This document shows positions 12,063 through 23,610 of a stretch of DNA of 64,000 nt, in pieces. The stretch covers positions 59,526,501-59,590,500 of the forward strand of contig CM077593.1 in the NCBI GenBank assembly GCA_039654915.1, written 5' to 3'. A model generated the notes under the pieces. It was not told the DNA's origin and ran no database searches. It saw only the letters and a program-made list of their open reading frames with translations. The DNA comes from Aquilaria yunnanensis (taxonomy: Eukaryota; Streptophyta; Magnoliopsida; Malvales; Thymelaeaceae). Position 1 is the first letter of the stretch; the number at the start of each line of letters is the position of its first letter. The translations under genes and the position numbers were made by a program.

Positions 12063-12490
12063 TTATTCAGGATACCTTTCCGTAAGGTCTTTTTCAGTTT
12101 CCCAGGTTGCTTCTCTTTTAGAGTGGTGTGACCACTGAACTTTAACCATGGGAATATGTTTGTTTCCTAACCTTCTGGTATCCTTCGCTAAGATAGCTAT
12201 AGGTTTCTCTTCATATGTCAAGTTAGGTTCCAATTGTATGTCTTCCACTATAATAGCATGCTTTGTGTCTAATAGACACTTCTTAAGCATACTGATGTGA
12301 AAAACATTATGAACACTTGACATGCTTGGTGGTAGAGCTAACCCATATGCTACCTTGCTAACTCTGTCCAAGATCTCATAAGGACCTATGTATCTTAGAG
12401 CTAACTTGGTTCTTCTACCAAATCTGACAGTGCTTGTGGTTGGTGCAACTTTCAGCCAAACATTGTCACCAACCTTTGCTTGAGCTCCTA
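12063..12490 (-). pseudogene. G integrase C-terminus with chromodomain-like tail
   Basis: Minus-strand remnant of the integrase C-terminal region, with VGDNVWLKV, GRRTKLALRYIGPYEI, and VHNVFHISMLKK, then VKVQWSHHSKREATWE, the usual end of chromovirus integrases. The open piece is 12371-12063. It is joined directly to the RNase H start at about 12483-12490: the reading passes from EKCEKSF straight into AKVGDNVW. Some 2 kb of RNase H and integrase core present in intact relatives is missing. Confidence 0.85.
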
Positions 12491-13210
12491 GAAACTCTTT
12501 TCACACTTTTCAGTCCACTCAAATATTTGACCCTTCTTGGTTAGATGAGTGAGAACTAAGGCAACTGTGGAAAAGCCTGATACAAATCTCCTGTAGTATC
12601 CAACTAATCCTAGGAAATTTTTCATTTCCTTCACAGTCCTTGGTCTTTCCTACTCTTGCACTGCTTTGACCTTTTCAGGGTCTGCCTTGAGGCCTTGTGC
12701 ATCTATGATGTGTTCTAGGAAAAACACTTCCCTTATCCAGAATTCACACTTGGATAACTTGGCATAAAGCTGATGCTGCAACAGAGTCTTTAAGACAATC
12801 TTCAAATGATGTTCATGTTCATTTTCATCCTTGGAATACACTAGGATATCATCAATGAACACAGCCACAAATTTGTCCAGATGTGGTCTGAACACCCTGT
12901 TCATCAAGTCCATGAAAGTAGCTGGGGCATTAGTCAAATGAAATGGCATGACTGTGTTCTCATAATGCCCATATCTGCTCCTAAAAGCAGTCTTAGGAAT
13001 TTCCTCTTCCTTTACTCTCAACTGGAAGTATCCATATCTAAAATCTATCTTTGAGAAGATCTTAGCTCCCTTGAGTTGATCAAACAAGTCCTCAATCCTA
13101 GGGAGTGGAAACTTGTTCTTGATAGTCATTGCATTAAGCTTCCTGTAGTCAATGCATAGTCTCAAAGATCCATCCTTTTTTTTCACAAAGAGAACAGGAG
13201 CTCCCCATGG
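12491..13210 (-). pseudogene. G reverse transcriptase
   Basis: Gypsy RT on minus, open from 13186 to 12650. Blocks in order: [54 protein letters not shown], and the active site [11 protein letters not shown] with both aspartates. A stop at about 12650 separates the thumb (NFLGLVGYYRRFV) and the RNase H start (LTKKGQIFEW). Same frame as gag and protease. RNase H proper is deleted. Confidence 0.88.
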
Positions 13211-13960
13211 TTAAACACTTGGCCTTATGAAGCTCTTTTCAAGAAGTTCATCAAGTTGTTTCTTGAGCTCATTCATCTCTGTGATTGGCATTCTATAAGG
13301 AGGTATGGATATTGGACTAGCTTCTGGTTGCAGCTTGATTTCAAATTCAATCTCCCATTGTGGAGGAATACCTAGCAGGACTTTAGGAAAGACTTGTGGA
13401 AAGTCTCTCACTATAGGTATTCTGTCCATTTCCTTATCACAGTGCAATTCATTCAATGCATAACAGTAATCATGCTTAGAAATCACAGGTATCTCATCTA
13501 ATAGCTCTAGCTCCATGCCATGCATTTCATACACTAATTCCTTAGAATTCACTAATGCATGCACTTCACCATTAGGCAATGTGATTTGCCTCTTAGCATA
13601 ATCAATTCTTATGTTATGCATAGCAAGCCAATTCATACCCAACACAAAATCATCCTTAGGAATGTCCAACTCTAGCAGATGAGTCATAACCTTAGTCTTT
13701 CCTACTACTAGCTCACAATCCTTAGCTAGGTCATTAGTGAAAAGACATTGACTACCTGCTGTTTTCACTAAGGATATCCTAGGCATGACTTCAGTAGGCA
13801 ATTTCATGGCATCAACAAATTTCCTATACACTATAGAGACAGACGCACCAGTATCAAACAGTACATTAACAGGCATACCATTAAGGTAAATGTTACCTCT
13901 TCGTACTCCTCTTTGCTCTAATGTCTCTGGCCTCTCCACTTGGAAGACTCTGCCAGCTCT
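13211..13960 (-). pseudogene. G aspartic protease and PR-RT spacer
   Basis: Minus 13939-13211 is open. The retropepsin active site is VLFDTGASVSIVY (Asp intact), followed by the flap and DFVLGMNWLAMHNIRIDY. Then comes the PR-RT spacer with VFPKVLLGIPP and EFEIKLQPEASPIS and the RT entry MPITEMNELKKQLDELL. A stop follows SFIRPSV. It would cleave the Gag-Pol polyprotein. Confidence 0.88.
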
Positions 13961-15475
13961 CTACACTAGAGCCCGAGGTACTGGAAGAACTGGCCTCTAC
14001 TATCCCTCCTTTGGTGCTCCGCCTCTAGGTCCTGCCCCAATAGGCCTTACTGGACCTTGGTCTTTTGGCCTCCTTTGAGCCTATGGGCAGTCTTTGATCT
14101 AATGATCCATGCATCCACATCTTAGAGAGGCTTGGGTATCAAAGTAGCAAGGTTTCTTTCCATGAAACCTCCTACACTTAGGGCACCTTAGGCCAATGAA
14201 CTTCCCCTTAACCTTGCCCTCACCACCAAAATGGGAACTCTTGGCAATTCCTTTGCCATGCGGTGGCTTCTTTTGCTTGCCTCCTGCCTAACTACTTTAC
14301 CCTAGTCCACTGAGAAAGTACTTAGTCTCATACTCCTCTTGCTCTGCTAAAAGAGCTTTCTACACTACTTCATAGTATGCAATTGCTCCAAAAGGTCTAA
14401 CAGCCTTTCTAATGTCTGACTTTAGGCGTTTGACAAATCTTTTGGCCTTCAATTCTTCCAATCCAAGATACTGAGGAGCCTACCTCACCAACTGATTGAA
14501 TTTGTGCTCATACTCTAGGACACTGAGGTTGTCCTGCCTTAGAGCATCAAATTCAACTTGCTTCATATCCTTGATAACATCACTGATGTACTGCTCTTGG
14601 AATAGCTGTGTGAACTCTAGCCAGCTCATCTCAATATCTCTTCCTGGCCTTTTGCCCTTCTGGAAAGCATACCTATCTTTGGTGTTTCTCCACCACATCT
14701 CTGCACTGCCTACTACATTGTACGTAGCCAGTGGCACTCTCTTTGTGGAGCTGAGTGGCATCCTCTCAAAGATTTTTTCAATGAAGATTAACCACTCCTC
14801 AGCTCTCTCTGGCCCAGCTCTTCCATCAAACTGTGGAGGTCTTAGGCTTTGGAACCTCTCTAATAGTCTGATCTCATCTAGGCCTTCTAGATCCTCTAAT
14901 ATATGTCTCTTGGATCTGTGAGAGCCCTCTATATGGTGATGTTCTCTATGATCTCTATGATCTCTCTGCCTTCTCCTGGATCTTCTCTCATGGCCTTCCT
15001 CAATCTCATTCCTAGTGGAGGAATGGTCATAGATGGAGGGATTGGTCCTAGACACCAGACCAATCTCAAACCTTAGTCTCCTTCCTCTCGGATTCCTCCG
15101 ATCCTCATCTTCCTCCTCAATGGGCTCATCATTTGTGTCTTATAAGCTTCTAGAAGGAACATATTCAGACATGTTCCTAGCATCCTCTTCTGGTTGCTGC
15201 TGTGCATCCTGAACTACTTCTACTAGAGCTCCTTGGACTCCTTCTTGTTGTGCTTAAATAAGCCTTACTAAGTTTTCATTGATTAGACCTATGTTCCTCT
15301 GAAGCTCTAACCAAACCTGAGGCACCTTAGGGTTTGGTACCCCCTGTTGCCCTTGATTCCCTCTATTTTGTCCATTTCTTTGTTGCCCAGAATTAGTAGG
15401 AGGCCTTCGGGGTGGTTCCCCTCTCCTTGTGGCAACCATGTTTACTTCTTGCAATGATGATTCACAATAGAGCAC
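13961..15475 (-). pseudogene. G gag
   Basis: Starts at 15475, although ATG at 15440 (MVATRRGEPP) is the likelier initiator. The N-terminal part is Gln/Asn/Pro-rich. A charged linker (RRSRRRQRDHRDHREHHH) follows and then the gag domain with LRPPQFDG, AEEWLIFIEKIF, AEMWWRNTKD and FTQLFQEQY. Near 14100-14200 a zinc-knuckle-like stretch (RCPKCRRFHGKKPC, then CGCMDH) follows. In-frame stops lie at about 15254, 15143, 14477, 14290 and 14098, all in the frame of the protease and RT, so the ancestor had one gag-pol frame. Confidence 0.82.
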
Positions 15476-15586
15476 ATATAAAGATCATAGGTACTTTAAT
15501 GGTACTTGACACTAGCAGCTGACCAAACTAAGTTCATATATGTAAATGCATGCAATGTAACTATATGCTATGTACATGTATAAACC

Positions 15587-15600
15587 ATGCTTTGATACCA
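15587..15600 (-). other. Primer binding site of G (iMet-like)
   Basis: Read on minus, TGGTATCAAAGCAT stands five bases after the end of the 5' LTR. It resembles TGGTATCAGAGC, complementary to initiator-Met tRNA, with one G to A change. 15476-15586 is leader without coding signal. Confidence 0.75.
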
Positions 15601-15605
15601 ACTTC

Positions 15606-18600
15606 TGTTACCCACTCCAGGGTAGTCCAATTATGGTGCCAAAACTGTGCATTTAAACTCCCAAGTTTGGTGTGTCCTGTAGGTCATCAAAACAACACCC
15701 CTAGTATACATACTCAAGTGACCCTCTTGAGTATTATGTAAATACATGCATATTGGTCTAACCAAAACACACATATTTACATTTTTGCACACTATGGTAG
15801 CTAAGAAGGAAAACACTAGCACAAGTCTTAGTTTTGGCTTCCACACATTAGGCAATCTTGTTAAGTTCTAGTGACCAGCTACTGCACCTGTAAGTTCCAC
15901 AAATAAATTGTATCATTCTAGCCACATACCCCCCCCATTTTATTTTCTCCATTATCAAGTAGAGACTTAGATAAAACCAAGGAATTTTTTTTTACATCAA
16001 TAGCCCACCTATGGACCAAGTTATGGATTTTTTAAGTTGGTTACAAAATTCTGACCAAATGAACAGTAATTCAGCAAACTTTGCAACGTTATATCTTGGG
16101 CTACAGGGCTCTAAATCTAGAAATTCAAAATCCCAGTTAGCCCTCTAGATGTCCTCTAGTTGTGGTCAAAATTTCATAGCAACATTCATTCTACACCGTG
16201 AGATATTAAACTTTAGGTCTAGAGCCAAAATTCTAGCAACTTTTGGACCATTTTGTCCATACAATTTTTCCAAACCATGCAAACACTTCATTCACAAGGG
16301 GAAAGCCCTCCAAGGCTATCCCATATATGTCCATTACACATAGGAATTACATTCCCTTTCTTTTAACAACTTTATGTGGCCAAAACAGAATTTACAAGTA
16401 AGCAGTCTATCATTTACACGTAGGCAGCTTTGCACCACATCACCTACATAGCCAAAACATTACTCAAATGTTCACATACCTGTCTCATCTTACATACACT
16501 ACATGTACATGCATACATGCACTACATAATGGTCTTAACTCAGCTAAATACTACCCTAGGTTATAGGAGGTCCTGAGACACAATGGACTCCAAAAATAGG
16601 ATGGTGAACAGTTCCTGGAGAACACAAAGTACTAGCATTAAAAATACCAAATGTCCTCCTAAAATCACCAAACTTTCCAGATCATAACTAGAGATATGGA
16701 AGTTCATGTACCTAAAATTTCAGAGTAAAACTCAAACTAAAATGGTTAGTTTGAAGGTGATCTTTCAGCTGGACCAGAAATGACAGAATTGATGGGAGTA
16801 AGTTTCATTGAGAAACTTAGTAAGGGTAGCACTTGGATTCACTAGGCAATGTAACCATCATTAAAACCTGCATCCAAAGACACTAAAACAAAAAAAACCA
16901 AAATTGATATGATTAAAGAAGGCACAACCAAGAATGGCAAGGATCCATTAAAGATAACTAGTGGACCAATGACAAGGAAGAAGGTTAAGGAGCTCACTAG
17001 TGCACTTCAAGCTCGGATGTTGACAGATTGGCGATGTTCTGGTGGAAAAATCATATCTTGAGCCAAACAGATCATAATTGAGTGATTCTTGATTCATTGC
17101 AAAGCTAACATCTAGATTTACAAATCATATGAAGACAATGAAACCCAGTTTTCACGTTAAGGAGGTCCAATTTAGCTTCAAAGTCTTGATTTACGAGTTA
17201 TCGCTGGTTCAGAAGCAGTTGCAGTATTTTGGGCATATCTTTGGCTTTAGATGTCCGTTTTGTGTGGTTCAGGTGTCATTTCAAAGATAAGAAATAGATC
17301 TAAAACTTTCATGCTTTGCATTTTGGGAAATCATGGATGCATCAAGTTTGAATTTCAGCTTGAAGTTCAAGACACAAGCAGGAATCACCCAAGAAGGCTA
17401 TTTTGGACTTTTTATGGCCAATCTTGTTTTGTAACGTATTTTATTTTATTTTCGTATTTATTTACATTATTTAGGATGTTATTTAGGCCATGGAATTGAT
17501 TCAGGTCATTTAGGATAAAAGGAATTCGCTGCACACCTTAAACATGTGTTAAAAGTGTGTTAGAGTCCTAGTTTGACTAGGTTTTCTTGAGTCCTTTGTA
17601 ACTAGGTTTCCTAGGTGACTTGGGCTGCGAATTTTGCCCAGCTTTTAACCCTAGTTTAGGCTTATATAAAGGCACATATTCTGGATGTAAACATACAGAA
17701 AAATTTCGAAATAATATTGCTCTTTGGAGAGGTTTTCTCTTTGGTTCTTTGTGGACTGCCTTGGTGCACAAGTGTGCTTGTGTTCTTGTAGTTCTATACT
17801 TCTCGTTTCTAATCACAGGTTGATTAGGGGTGGGGGTCTTCAAACCCAGTCTCTTTGATGTCTTGTGGAGCTTGAAAAACATCTTGGGTGAGTTTCATGG
17901 TCTTTATACCATCGGGGTTCGCATAAAAAATGCATATATACAACATACAGCAACCAAATGCAGCAGCCAAACACAAAGAACAAACACATGAAATGTGGCA
18001 GCAGGATATACCATAGGTTACTCCATAAAACACATAATAAACATAACCAAATCACTATGGCAGACCTCCTCGAGCTAATGGTTGGTCTTAGGAGGATTTT
18101 AACAGTAGTTAGTACTAACTTTGGGCTCTAGAAACCCTCACTTTACTGCCATCATTGTGCACTTCACACTAGGTCACAAAACCTTCAATAAGTACACTCC
18201 CCTCACTAAGCTTGGTTCATCAAGCTCATGGACCTCTTCCAAGCTTAGGTATAGCTCCATGGATGTTTGAAAATTGTAGAAAATAGTCCATGAGAGCAAG
18301 AGAACCCACACCTTAATGGGTATGTTGAAAATGGAGTTTGATCCTAGGTGCACTCAAGGCTTTGCCCCACATAGCTTCCAATTGCCCTTTCTTGCTTTCT
18401 TTTGCCTTCAATTTCAATCAATTGCAAGTTTGAATGTGTGGTGGCTATGGTGGAAGTATGGCTGTGTTCTTGGGCTGGGGGAGGACAAAAATGAGAGAGG
18501 GATAAGTGATTTGGCCACTTAAATGGCCTTAAATGAGCTTAAGGGCACAAAACACATTTAACAAGCTTAACCTTGCTTTATGTCATTTTCTTTATCACTA

Positions 18601-19129
18601 ATTATGGTTTCTTTCTCTTAAAATCATTGGTACACATGTGCCCAACATTTTTTACTAATTATCAAGTCTTGGCTGCCTCCCCCATGGTGGGCTAAGCCCA
18701 CAATTCTACCCTTAGACTTAAGTCAAATGCTTGAACACCTTAAGGTTTACATTAGAACATTTAGGTCCTTATCGCCTTTAGTGTTTCCTTTGTCCAAACA
18801 TGTGTTCCATGAATAATTTGGTCCTCCAATAGCACTTTTATACCATTTATATCCTTCCCATAACTCTCCAACTCTCTTTCTTGAGAGTTTTGCAATTGAT
18901 TACCCGAATTTCCAAAACTTTACAAAAAAGTCCATAGGTTGCTTCACAAATAAGCAATCCTTTAGGCTTTTCTTGGGGGCCAAGTTACCAACTTGGAACA
19001 CTTTTAAAGAGGTGTTGATCATGCCTTTTACCCCCCACACTTCAATCACTATGGTGAGAATTACACAATATAATGGTTTTTAGCCATTATGACACACTTG
19101 TAATTCTCTCATGTTTTGAGGTGGTAACA
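15606..19129 (-). mobile_element. 5' LTR of G, interrupted by solo LTR R
   Basis: Same family and order as 8096-12008. Contains the R LTR at 16905-17926; without it about 2.5 kb. Its outer end GGTAACA (19123-19129) is followed by the target duplication AACCT. Confidence 0.9.
16905..17926 (+). mobile_element. Solo LTR of family R, internally shortened
   Basis: 1022 bp from TGATATGATT to TTCGCATAA, with AAAAT at 16900-16904 and 17927-17931. The uninterrupted site is in the sister LTR near 9390. Compared with 31916-33024 and 43911-45027 it lacks about 95 bp after GTGCACTTCAAG (near 17010). Confidence 0.88.
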
Positions 19130-19378
19130 AACCTGATCGAACATTTGAAGGCCATGACCTCAGGCAACAAAAAGAACATGAAGAAGTTTTGTCAGCTCCA
19201 TCAAGCTCATGGGGACGACACCGAGGACTGCTTCCAGCTAAGAAAGTACATTGAATCTATAATCAAGCAAGGGCAACTTCAATGCTACCTGTGGATGCCA
19301 TCACTAAAGGGAAGAAGGGAAGAAAGGAGGAAAAAAGAAGATGAGGAGTACGATTCCAATTGATGTCAGAACCGAAGT
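19130..19378 (+). pseudogene. T1 gag, C-terminal part
   Basis: Resumes after G with NLIEHLKAMTSGNKKNMKKF, then FCQLHQAHGDDTEDCFQLRKYIE, the conserved zinc-knuckle-like block (C...H...H...C) of Tat gag, and a basic linker (RREERRKKEDEEYDSN). A stop at 19361-19363 precedes the protease, and the frame changes into it. Confidence 0.82.
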
Positions 19379-19996
19379 CCCAGAAGGCATCCACCACCTC
19401 TGGCAGGAGTGATCCAAATAATCACCACTGGAATACCCTCAGACGAGAGGAAAAGGAAAGTCTGGGAAATCTCGATGATGGAATTTGTAAACCTAGTGAA
19501 CGAACTTGTTCAGAAAGATGGATCTACCGTGAAGTTCCCTCATGACAACCCTTTCTTAATCATGGCAAGGATAGGGAGCTGGGATGTCAAAAGAGTGCTC
19601 ATTGATGATGGCCCCAGTGCTGAGGTTCTGTTCTCACACTTGTTGCCGAACTTGGGCATCTTCAAGGGTGATCTTAAGCCGATCACCTCCCCTACCTTCG
19701 TCGTAGGTCCATCCAAACTCCCTGTGCTCGGGTGGATCGATCTACCTGTGATGCTAAGGGGAACTTCGGTTCAGAATAAGGAAGAGCTCTTTGGCTCCAA
19801 AATGATGAGGTTCATCATCTTTGATGTCCCTTCTTCATACAACGCTATCCTCAGAAGGCAGACACAAAGAAATCTTCACATTTGCCTAGATATGAACTAC
19901 CTAACTATCACATTCGGTGCAAAGGAAGGAGACGCTGAAATATTCATTGATCAAGCCGAAGTAAGGAAAGTCTTCGTGAAGGCAAGATAGAGCCGA
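19379..19996 (+). pseudogene. T1 protease region
   Basis: Open from 19409 to 19990. Upstream block MMEFVNLVNELVQ, then HDNPFLIMARIGSWDVKRVLIDDGPSAEVLF, the retropepsin-like active site of Tat elements (family form close to DNGSSVDILF; T2 has IDDGSSVDVLF). Further on come GTSVQNKEELF, FDVPSSYNAILRRQ and the LTITFGAKEGDAE end. The stop at 19988-19990 follows VRKVFVKAR. Confidence 0.82.
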
Positions 19997-20769
19997 ATGA
20001 AAGTTCATGCACAGACCTCGGGTGAGAAGAGCACCATCAACAAAGACGCAATGGAAGAGGAAAAGAGTGACTTTGAAAAAATAGAAATAGAAGATGTAGA
20101 GCTTGTCCCTGGCCAAAGTACCCGAGTAGGGAAAAACCTGGCCGAAGGTGACAAGGAAAAGCTTGTATCCCATCTATTAATTAAAAAAGATCTGTTTGCC
20201 TACTCTCCGATTGATATGCCTGGGGTAAACCTTGGCATAATCCAACATTGTCTTAAAGTCTGTTCGGAGGTGAAGCCTATTCGGCAGAAAAAATGATGCA
20301 TGTCCAAAGAATTCGTATCTTTTGCCACTAATAGATCAATTAGTAGACTCCACTGCCGAATACAGTCTGCTTAGCTTCCTCAATGCCTTTCGTGGATATC
20401 ACCAAATTTGGATGAATCTCAAAGATGAGGAAAAAACTACCTTCATTACCAAAGTTGGTACCTATTGCTACGTGAGAATGCCCTTTGGCCTTAAAAATGC
20501 TGGAGCAACATACCAAAGGCTGATGAACAAGGTACTCAGCTCCCAAAATGGGAGAAATATAGAAGCGTATGTTGATGATATGATAGGTAAGAGAAAACAA
20601 CCTAGTACTCATATCGTAGACTTGGAGGAAACATTCAACCAACTTTAGGTATTCGAAATCTGTCTTAACCCTGAGTAGTATGTGTTCCGGGTGACTATTG
20701 GCAAATTCCTTGGGTTCATGGTCTGAAAGAGGTATCGATGCCAACCCAGAAAAGGTTAAGGCCCTACTA
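19997..20769 (+). pseudogene. T1 reverse transcriptase, finger part deleted
   Basis: Spacer 19997-20296 (DLFAYSPIDMPGV, HCLKVCSEVKPIRQKK). The text then jumps at about 20294 from QKK to a block equivalent to ACPKNSYLLPLIDQLVD. The segment that T2 keeps (MEAAILREVKYPEWLSN...) is missing, a deletion I put at roughly 150-180 bp. Then FLNAFRGYHQIWM, TYCYVRMPFGLKNAGATYQRLMN, and the catalytic AYVDDMIG (about 20566-20589) with both aspartates. A stop at 20646-20648. Confidence 0.85.
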
Positions 20770-21785
20770 GGATTCTGAACTCCCACGACGGCCAAGGGTG
20801 TGCAAAGGCTTATTAGGAGAATCATGGCCCTTAGCAGATTCATTTCTAGATACAGGGACTGGTGCCGACCATTCTTCAAGGTGCTCACCAAAGTAACAAA
20901 GAATGAAGGTAATCTCGACTCTGAAAAACATCCTTGGAACGAAGACTGCCAAAAGGCTTGGGACAAACTCAGGAGCTACTTAACTCATATACCGACACTT
21001 CAACAGCTGTTGGAAGAAGAAGCTCTCGTCCTCTACCTCATAGTTACCGAAAAGTCTGTAAGATCGGTACTTGTAAGGAAAGAAGGAGGAAAATAATGGC
21101 CAGTATACCATGCGAGCAAGTCCCTACATGGTGCCAAAGTTAGGTACCCTCTCCAGCAAAAGGCCATCTATGTTCTAGTGATGGCAAGCAGAAGGCTGCG
21201 GCCTTACTTCCAAGGACATCCTATCATTGTTCGGAGTAACCTACCTCTTAGGGATGTCATGAGGAAGGTAGACCACTCCGGAAGATTATCAAAGTGGTGC
21301 ATCGAGCTTCGTCAATACAACATCACCTATAAGCCGAGAAGGCCAATAAAGGCCCAAGCATTGGCGGATTTCATTGCCAAAGTAGCGAAAATCGAAGATA
21401 CCTCGAAGGGCCTCGGAAGCGACGAATCGGAGTGGACATTCTTTGTTGATGGTGCCTCCGATTTTGAACATCAAGGAGCCAGAGTAATTCTGCGGGGACC
21501 TAAAGGTACGAAAGCATCAAAATCCATCAAGTTCAGTTTTGATGTCACCAATAACGTCACCGAATATGAAGCCCTCATAGCAGGCTTATGGTTAGCAAAA
21601 AGAGTTGGTGTGAGAAATTTGAAGCCTCGAACTTGGCAAAGTACCATGACCTCACAAAAAGGCTTATCCAAGAATTCAACAAGTTACAGAAAGAAAACAT
21701 ACCTTGACGAGAAAATATGGAAGCAGATAGTTTGGCTAAATCAAATTAGTCCACTAAAGTACTGTATCAGCCAAGCATAGCAATA
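20770..21785 (+). pseudogene. T1 RNase H: connection region plus second RNase H
   Basis: The first part (20800-21380) holds the usual gypsy RNase H remains (FFKVLTKVTK, WNEDCQKAWDKL, VYHASKSL, YPLQQKAIYVLVMASRRLRPYFQGH, RLSKWCIELRQYNITYKPR). A second, archaeal-type RNase H begins at about 21430: WTFFVDGASDF and NNVTEYEALIAGLWLAKRVGV carry the first Asp and the Glu. After NLK a deletion and frameshift remove the block with the next catalytic Asp, and the rest reads in another frame to ENMEADSLAKSN. Dual RNase H is a hallmark of the Tat lineage. Confidence 0.85.
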
Positions 21786-23048
21786 ATGCCCATAGCAACC
21801 TTGGGTAGAAGGTGGAAAGATTCTATCAAGAAATATCTCGCAACCTCGGAGCTTCCCAAAGACCCTCTTAAAGCCACAAAGGTACGAAAGCACTCTGGTA
21901 TGTACTTCCTAATCGGAGAAGAGTTAGACCGACAAGGGTACGTAAATCCATTGCAAACGTATGTGAGCAAAGAGGACATTGAGATGGTCTTCAAAGAAGT
22001 CCATGAGGGGGCCTGCGGTTCTCACATCAGGACTAATGCCCTTGTTAGAATGCTACTCCGCCAAGGATATTTTTGGCCTACCTTAAGGAAGGATGCGAGG
22101 CAGTTTGTCCAGAAATGTGACAAGTGCCAAAGGCATGCCTCCATCCAGAGACCACCCTCGGAAGCAATAACTTCGGCAAACTATCCTTGCCCTTTCGCTG
22201 TTTAGGGTATTGACCTCATTGGGCCTCTTCCAACAGCCCCAAGATAAGTGAAGTTCTGCGTAGTTGCAGTAGACAACTTCATCAAGTGGATCGGCGCAGA
22301 GCCTTTAGCAGCAATATCAGCAAAGGACATACAAAGATTTTTCTGGAAGAACATCATATGAAGATTTGGCATACCGAGGGTGATAGTAGCTGATAATGGT
22401 TCCTAGTTTACCGATAAAGGATTCCAGGAATTCACAATCGACCTCAGTATAAAATTGCACTTCACCTTGGTTGCCCATCCTTAGAGCAATGGACAAGTTG
22501 AATTGTCCAATAGAATGATAAAAGATGGTCTGAAGAAGATGTTGAAGGAAGCAAAGGGAAAATGTCCATGAGAGCTTCCGAGCATGCTCTGCAACTACCA
22601 GATAACTCCTAAAATGGCCATGGGTGAGGCGCCCTTCTCACTCATCTTTAGCACAGAGGCCATTATCCCTGTCGAGGTCATACAACCATTTGTTAGAATA
22701 CAGGTGTTTGATGAGGAAGGGAACAACCTCGGTTTAAGAACCAAGTTGGATATGATTGACGAGCATAGAAAGATGGCCGAGCTCAGGAGAAAAGCTTTCT
22801 AGCAGAGAGTAGCCATTACTAAAAACTTGCATGTCAAGCATAAAGGAATCAAGAAAGGGGAACTCATCCTCTGAAAGGCTGAATTTGAAGCCCGAAGGCC
22901 ATCTCATGGAGTACTTCGGGCAAATTGGGTTGGACCTTATTTGGTCCTTGTGGAAGTTCGGCCAGGAGTCTATAAGCTCGATATCACCGAAGGTAGAGAA
23001 TTGAAAAATACATGGCATTCAGAATCTTTGAAAAAATTCTACACTTAG
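21786..23048 (+). pseudogene. T1 integrase, several stops
   Basis: Zinc-binding HHCC region 22000-22140 (HEGACGSHIRT... FVQKCDKCQRH) with all four ligands. The catalytic core has GIDLIGPLP (Asp), VADNGS (Asp) and NGQVELSNRMI (Glu), so the triad is legible. Then MGEAPFSLIFSTEAIIPVEV and the C-terminal WVGPYLVLVEVRPGVYKLD, ending at about 23048. Stops at about 22204, 22246, 22360, 22407, 22484, 22571, 22801 and 22875 make it inactive. Confidence 0.87.
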
Positions 23049-23090
23049 AAAAAATTTCAAGGGAAAAATTGTGAAAAAGATGCTGAATGA

Positions 23091-23250
23091 GGCAAACCGA
23101 ATGTAGTTGTTTCCGAAAGTCCATGAATGATATTGTATAATTTTTACCGAAGATAGTCAATGCCAAGGGAGGCAAGCCGAATGTGGTTGTTTCCAAAAGC
23201 GCATGAGTGAAATTGTACAATTTTTACTGAGGGTGATTTACCGAACATGG
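23091..23250 (+). repeat. Two-copy tandem repeat, period 80 bp
   Basis: GGCAAACCGAATGTAGTTGT (from 23091) and GGCAAGCCGAATGTGGTTGT (from 23171) start two related units that both continue to a TACAATTTTTACTGA-like end. They lie in the 3' untranslated sequence after integrase. 23250-23543 shows no coding signal and contains an A run (about 23528-23539). Confidence 0.75.
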
Positions 23251-23610
23251 TTGGTGCCAAAGGTACTTAACTATTTTTTGTAGAAATTAAGTTTCACTAA
23301 AGACGGTCTTCCAAAGAAGGTTGATCGAAGATGGTCGGCAAACCTTCTGCTAAGTGTTTAAGTCCATGGAAGTACCTTTAAAGGACAATACTACTTATTC
23401 CCGAAGATAGTTAAACTTTGAAGAATGAAGATGATGTCTGAAGTTGTATCAATCAGTGACTTGGTCATAGTTTTGGACAAAAAATGGGAAAGTTCCATTA
23501 AGTTCAAATGACGAAGTACAAAGTCCAAAAAAAAAAAAAGAACCTATTGCTTGTCTTGCCCATCTTCGAGGTCTACAGCATCCTCAGCATGGTCATCTTT
23601 GGCCTGATCA

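Larger units (their letters stand above)
8096..19129 (-). mobile_element. Gypsy (chromovirus-like) element G, minus, inside T1 gag
   Basis: Complete outline: 3' LTR at left (8096-12008), polypurine tract, gag-pol on minus 15475-12063, iMet-type PBS, 5' LTR at right (15606-19129). Flanks are AACCC (8091-8095) and AACCT (19130-19134). LTRs begin TGTTACCACC/TGTTGCCACC and end GGGTAACA. The left LTR contains solo LTR A and the right LTR solo LTR R; without these both are about 2.5 kb. About 13 differences occur in the first 195 bases of the two LTRs by hand count. An internal deletion removed RNase H and most of the integrase. Confidence 0.9.

Noticed and set aside
17577..18055. Minus frames with Cys-rich hydrophobic text near 17824-18055
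   Set aside because: They cross the border between solo LTR R and the G LTR (17926), so they are chance products of an insertion junction.
20340..20966. 208-codon open frame on minus over T1 RT
   Set aside because: Antisense shadow of RT and RNase H; no domain blocks of its own, and the plus strand explains the sequence.
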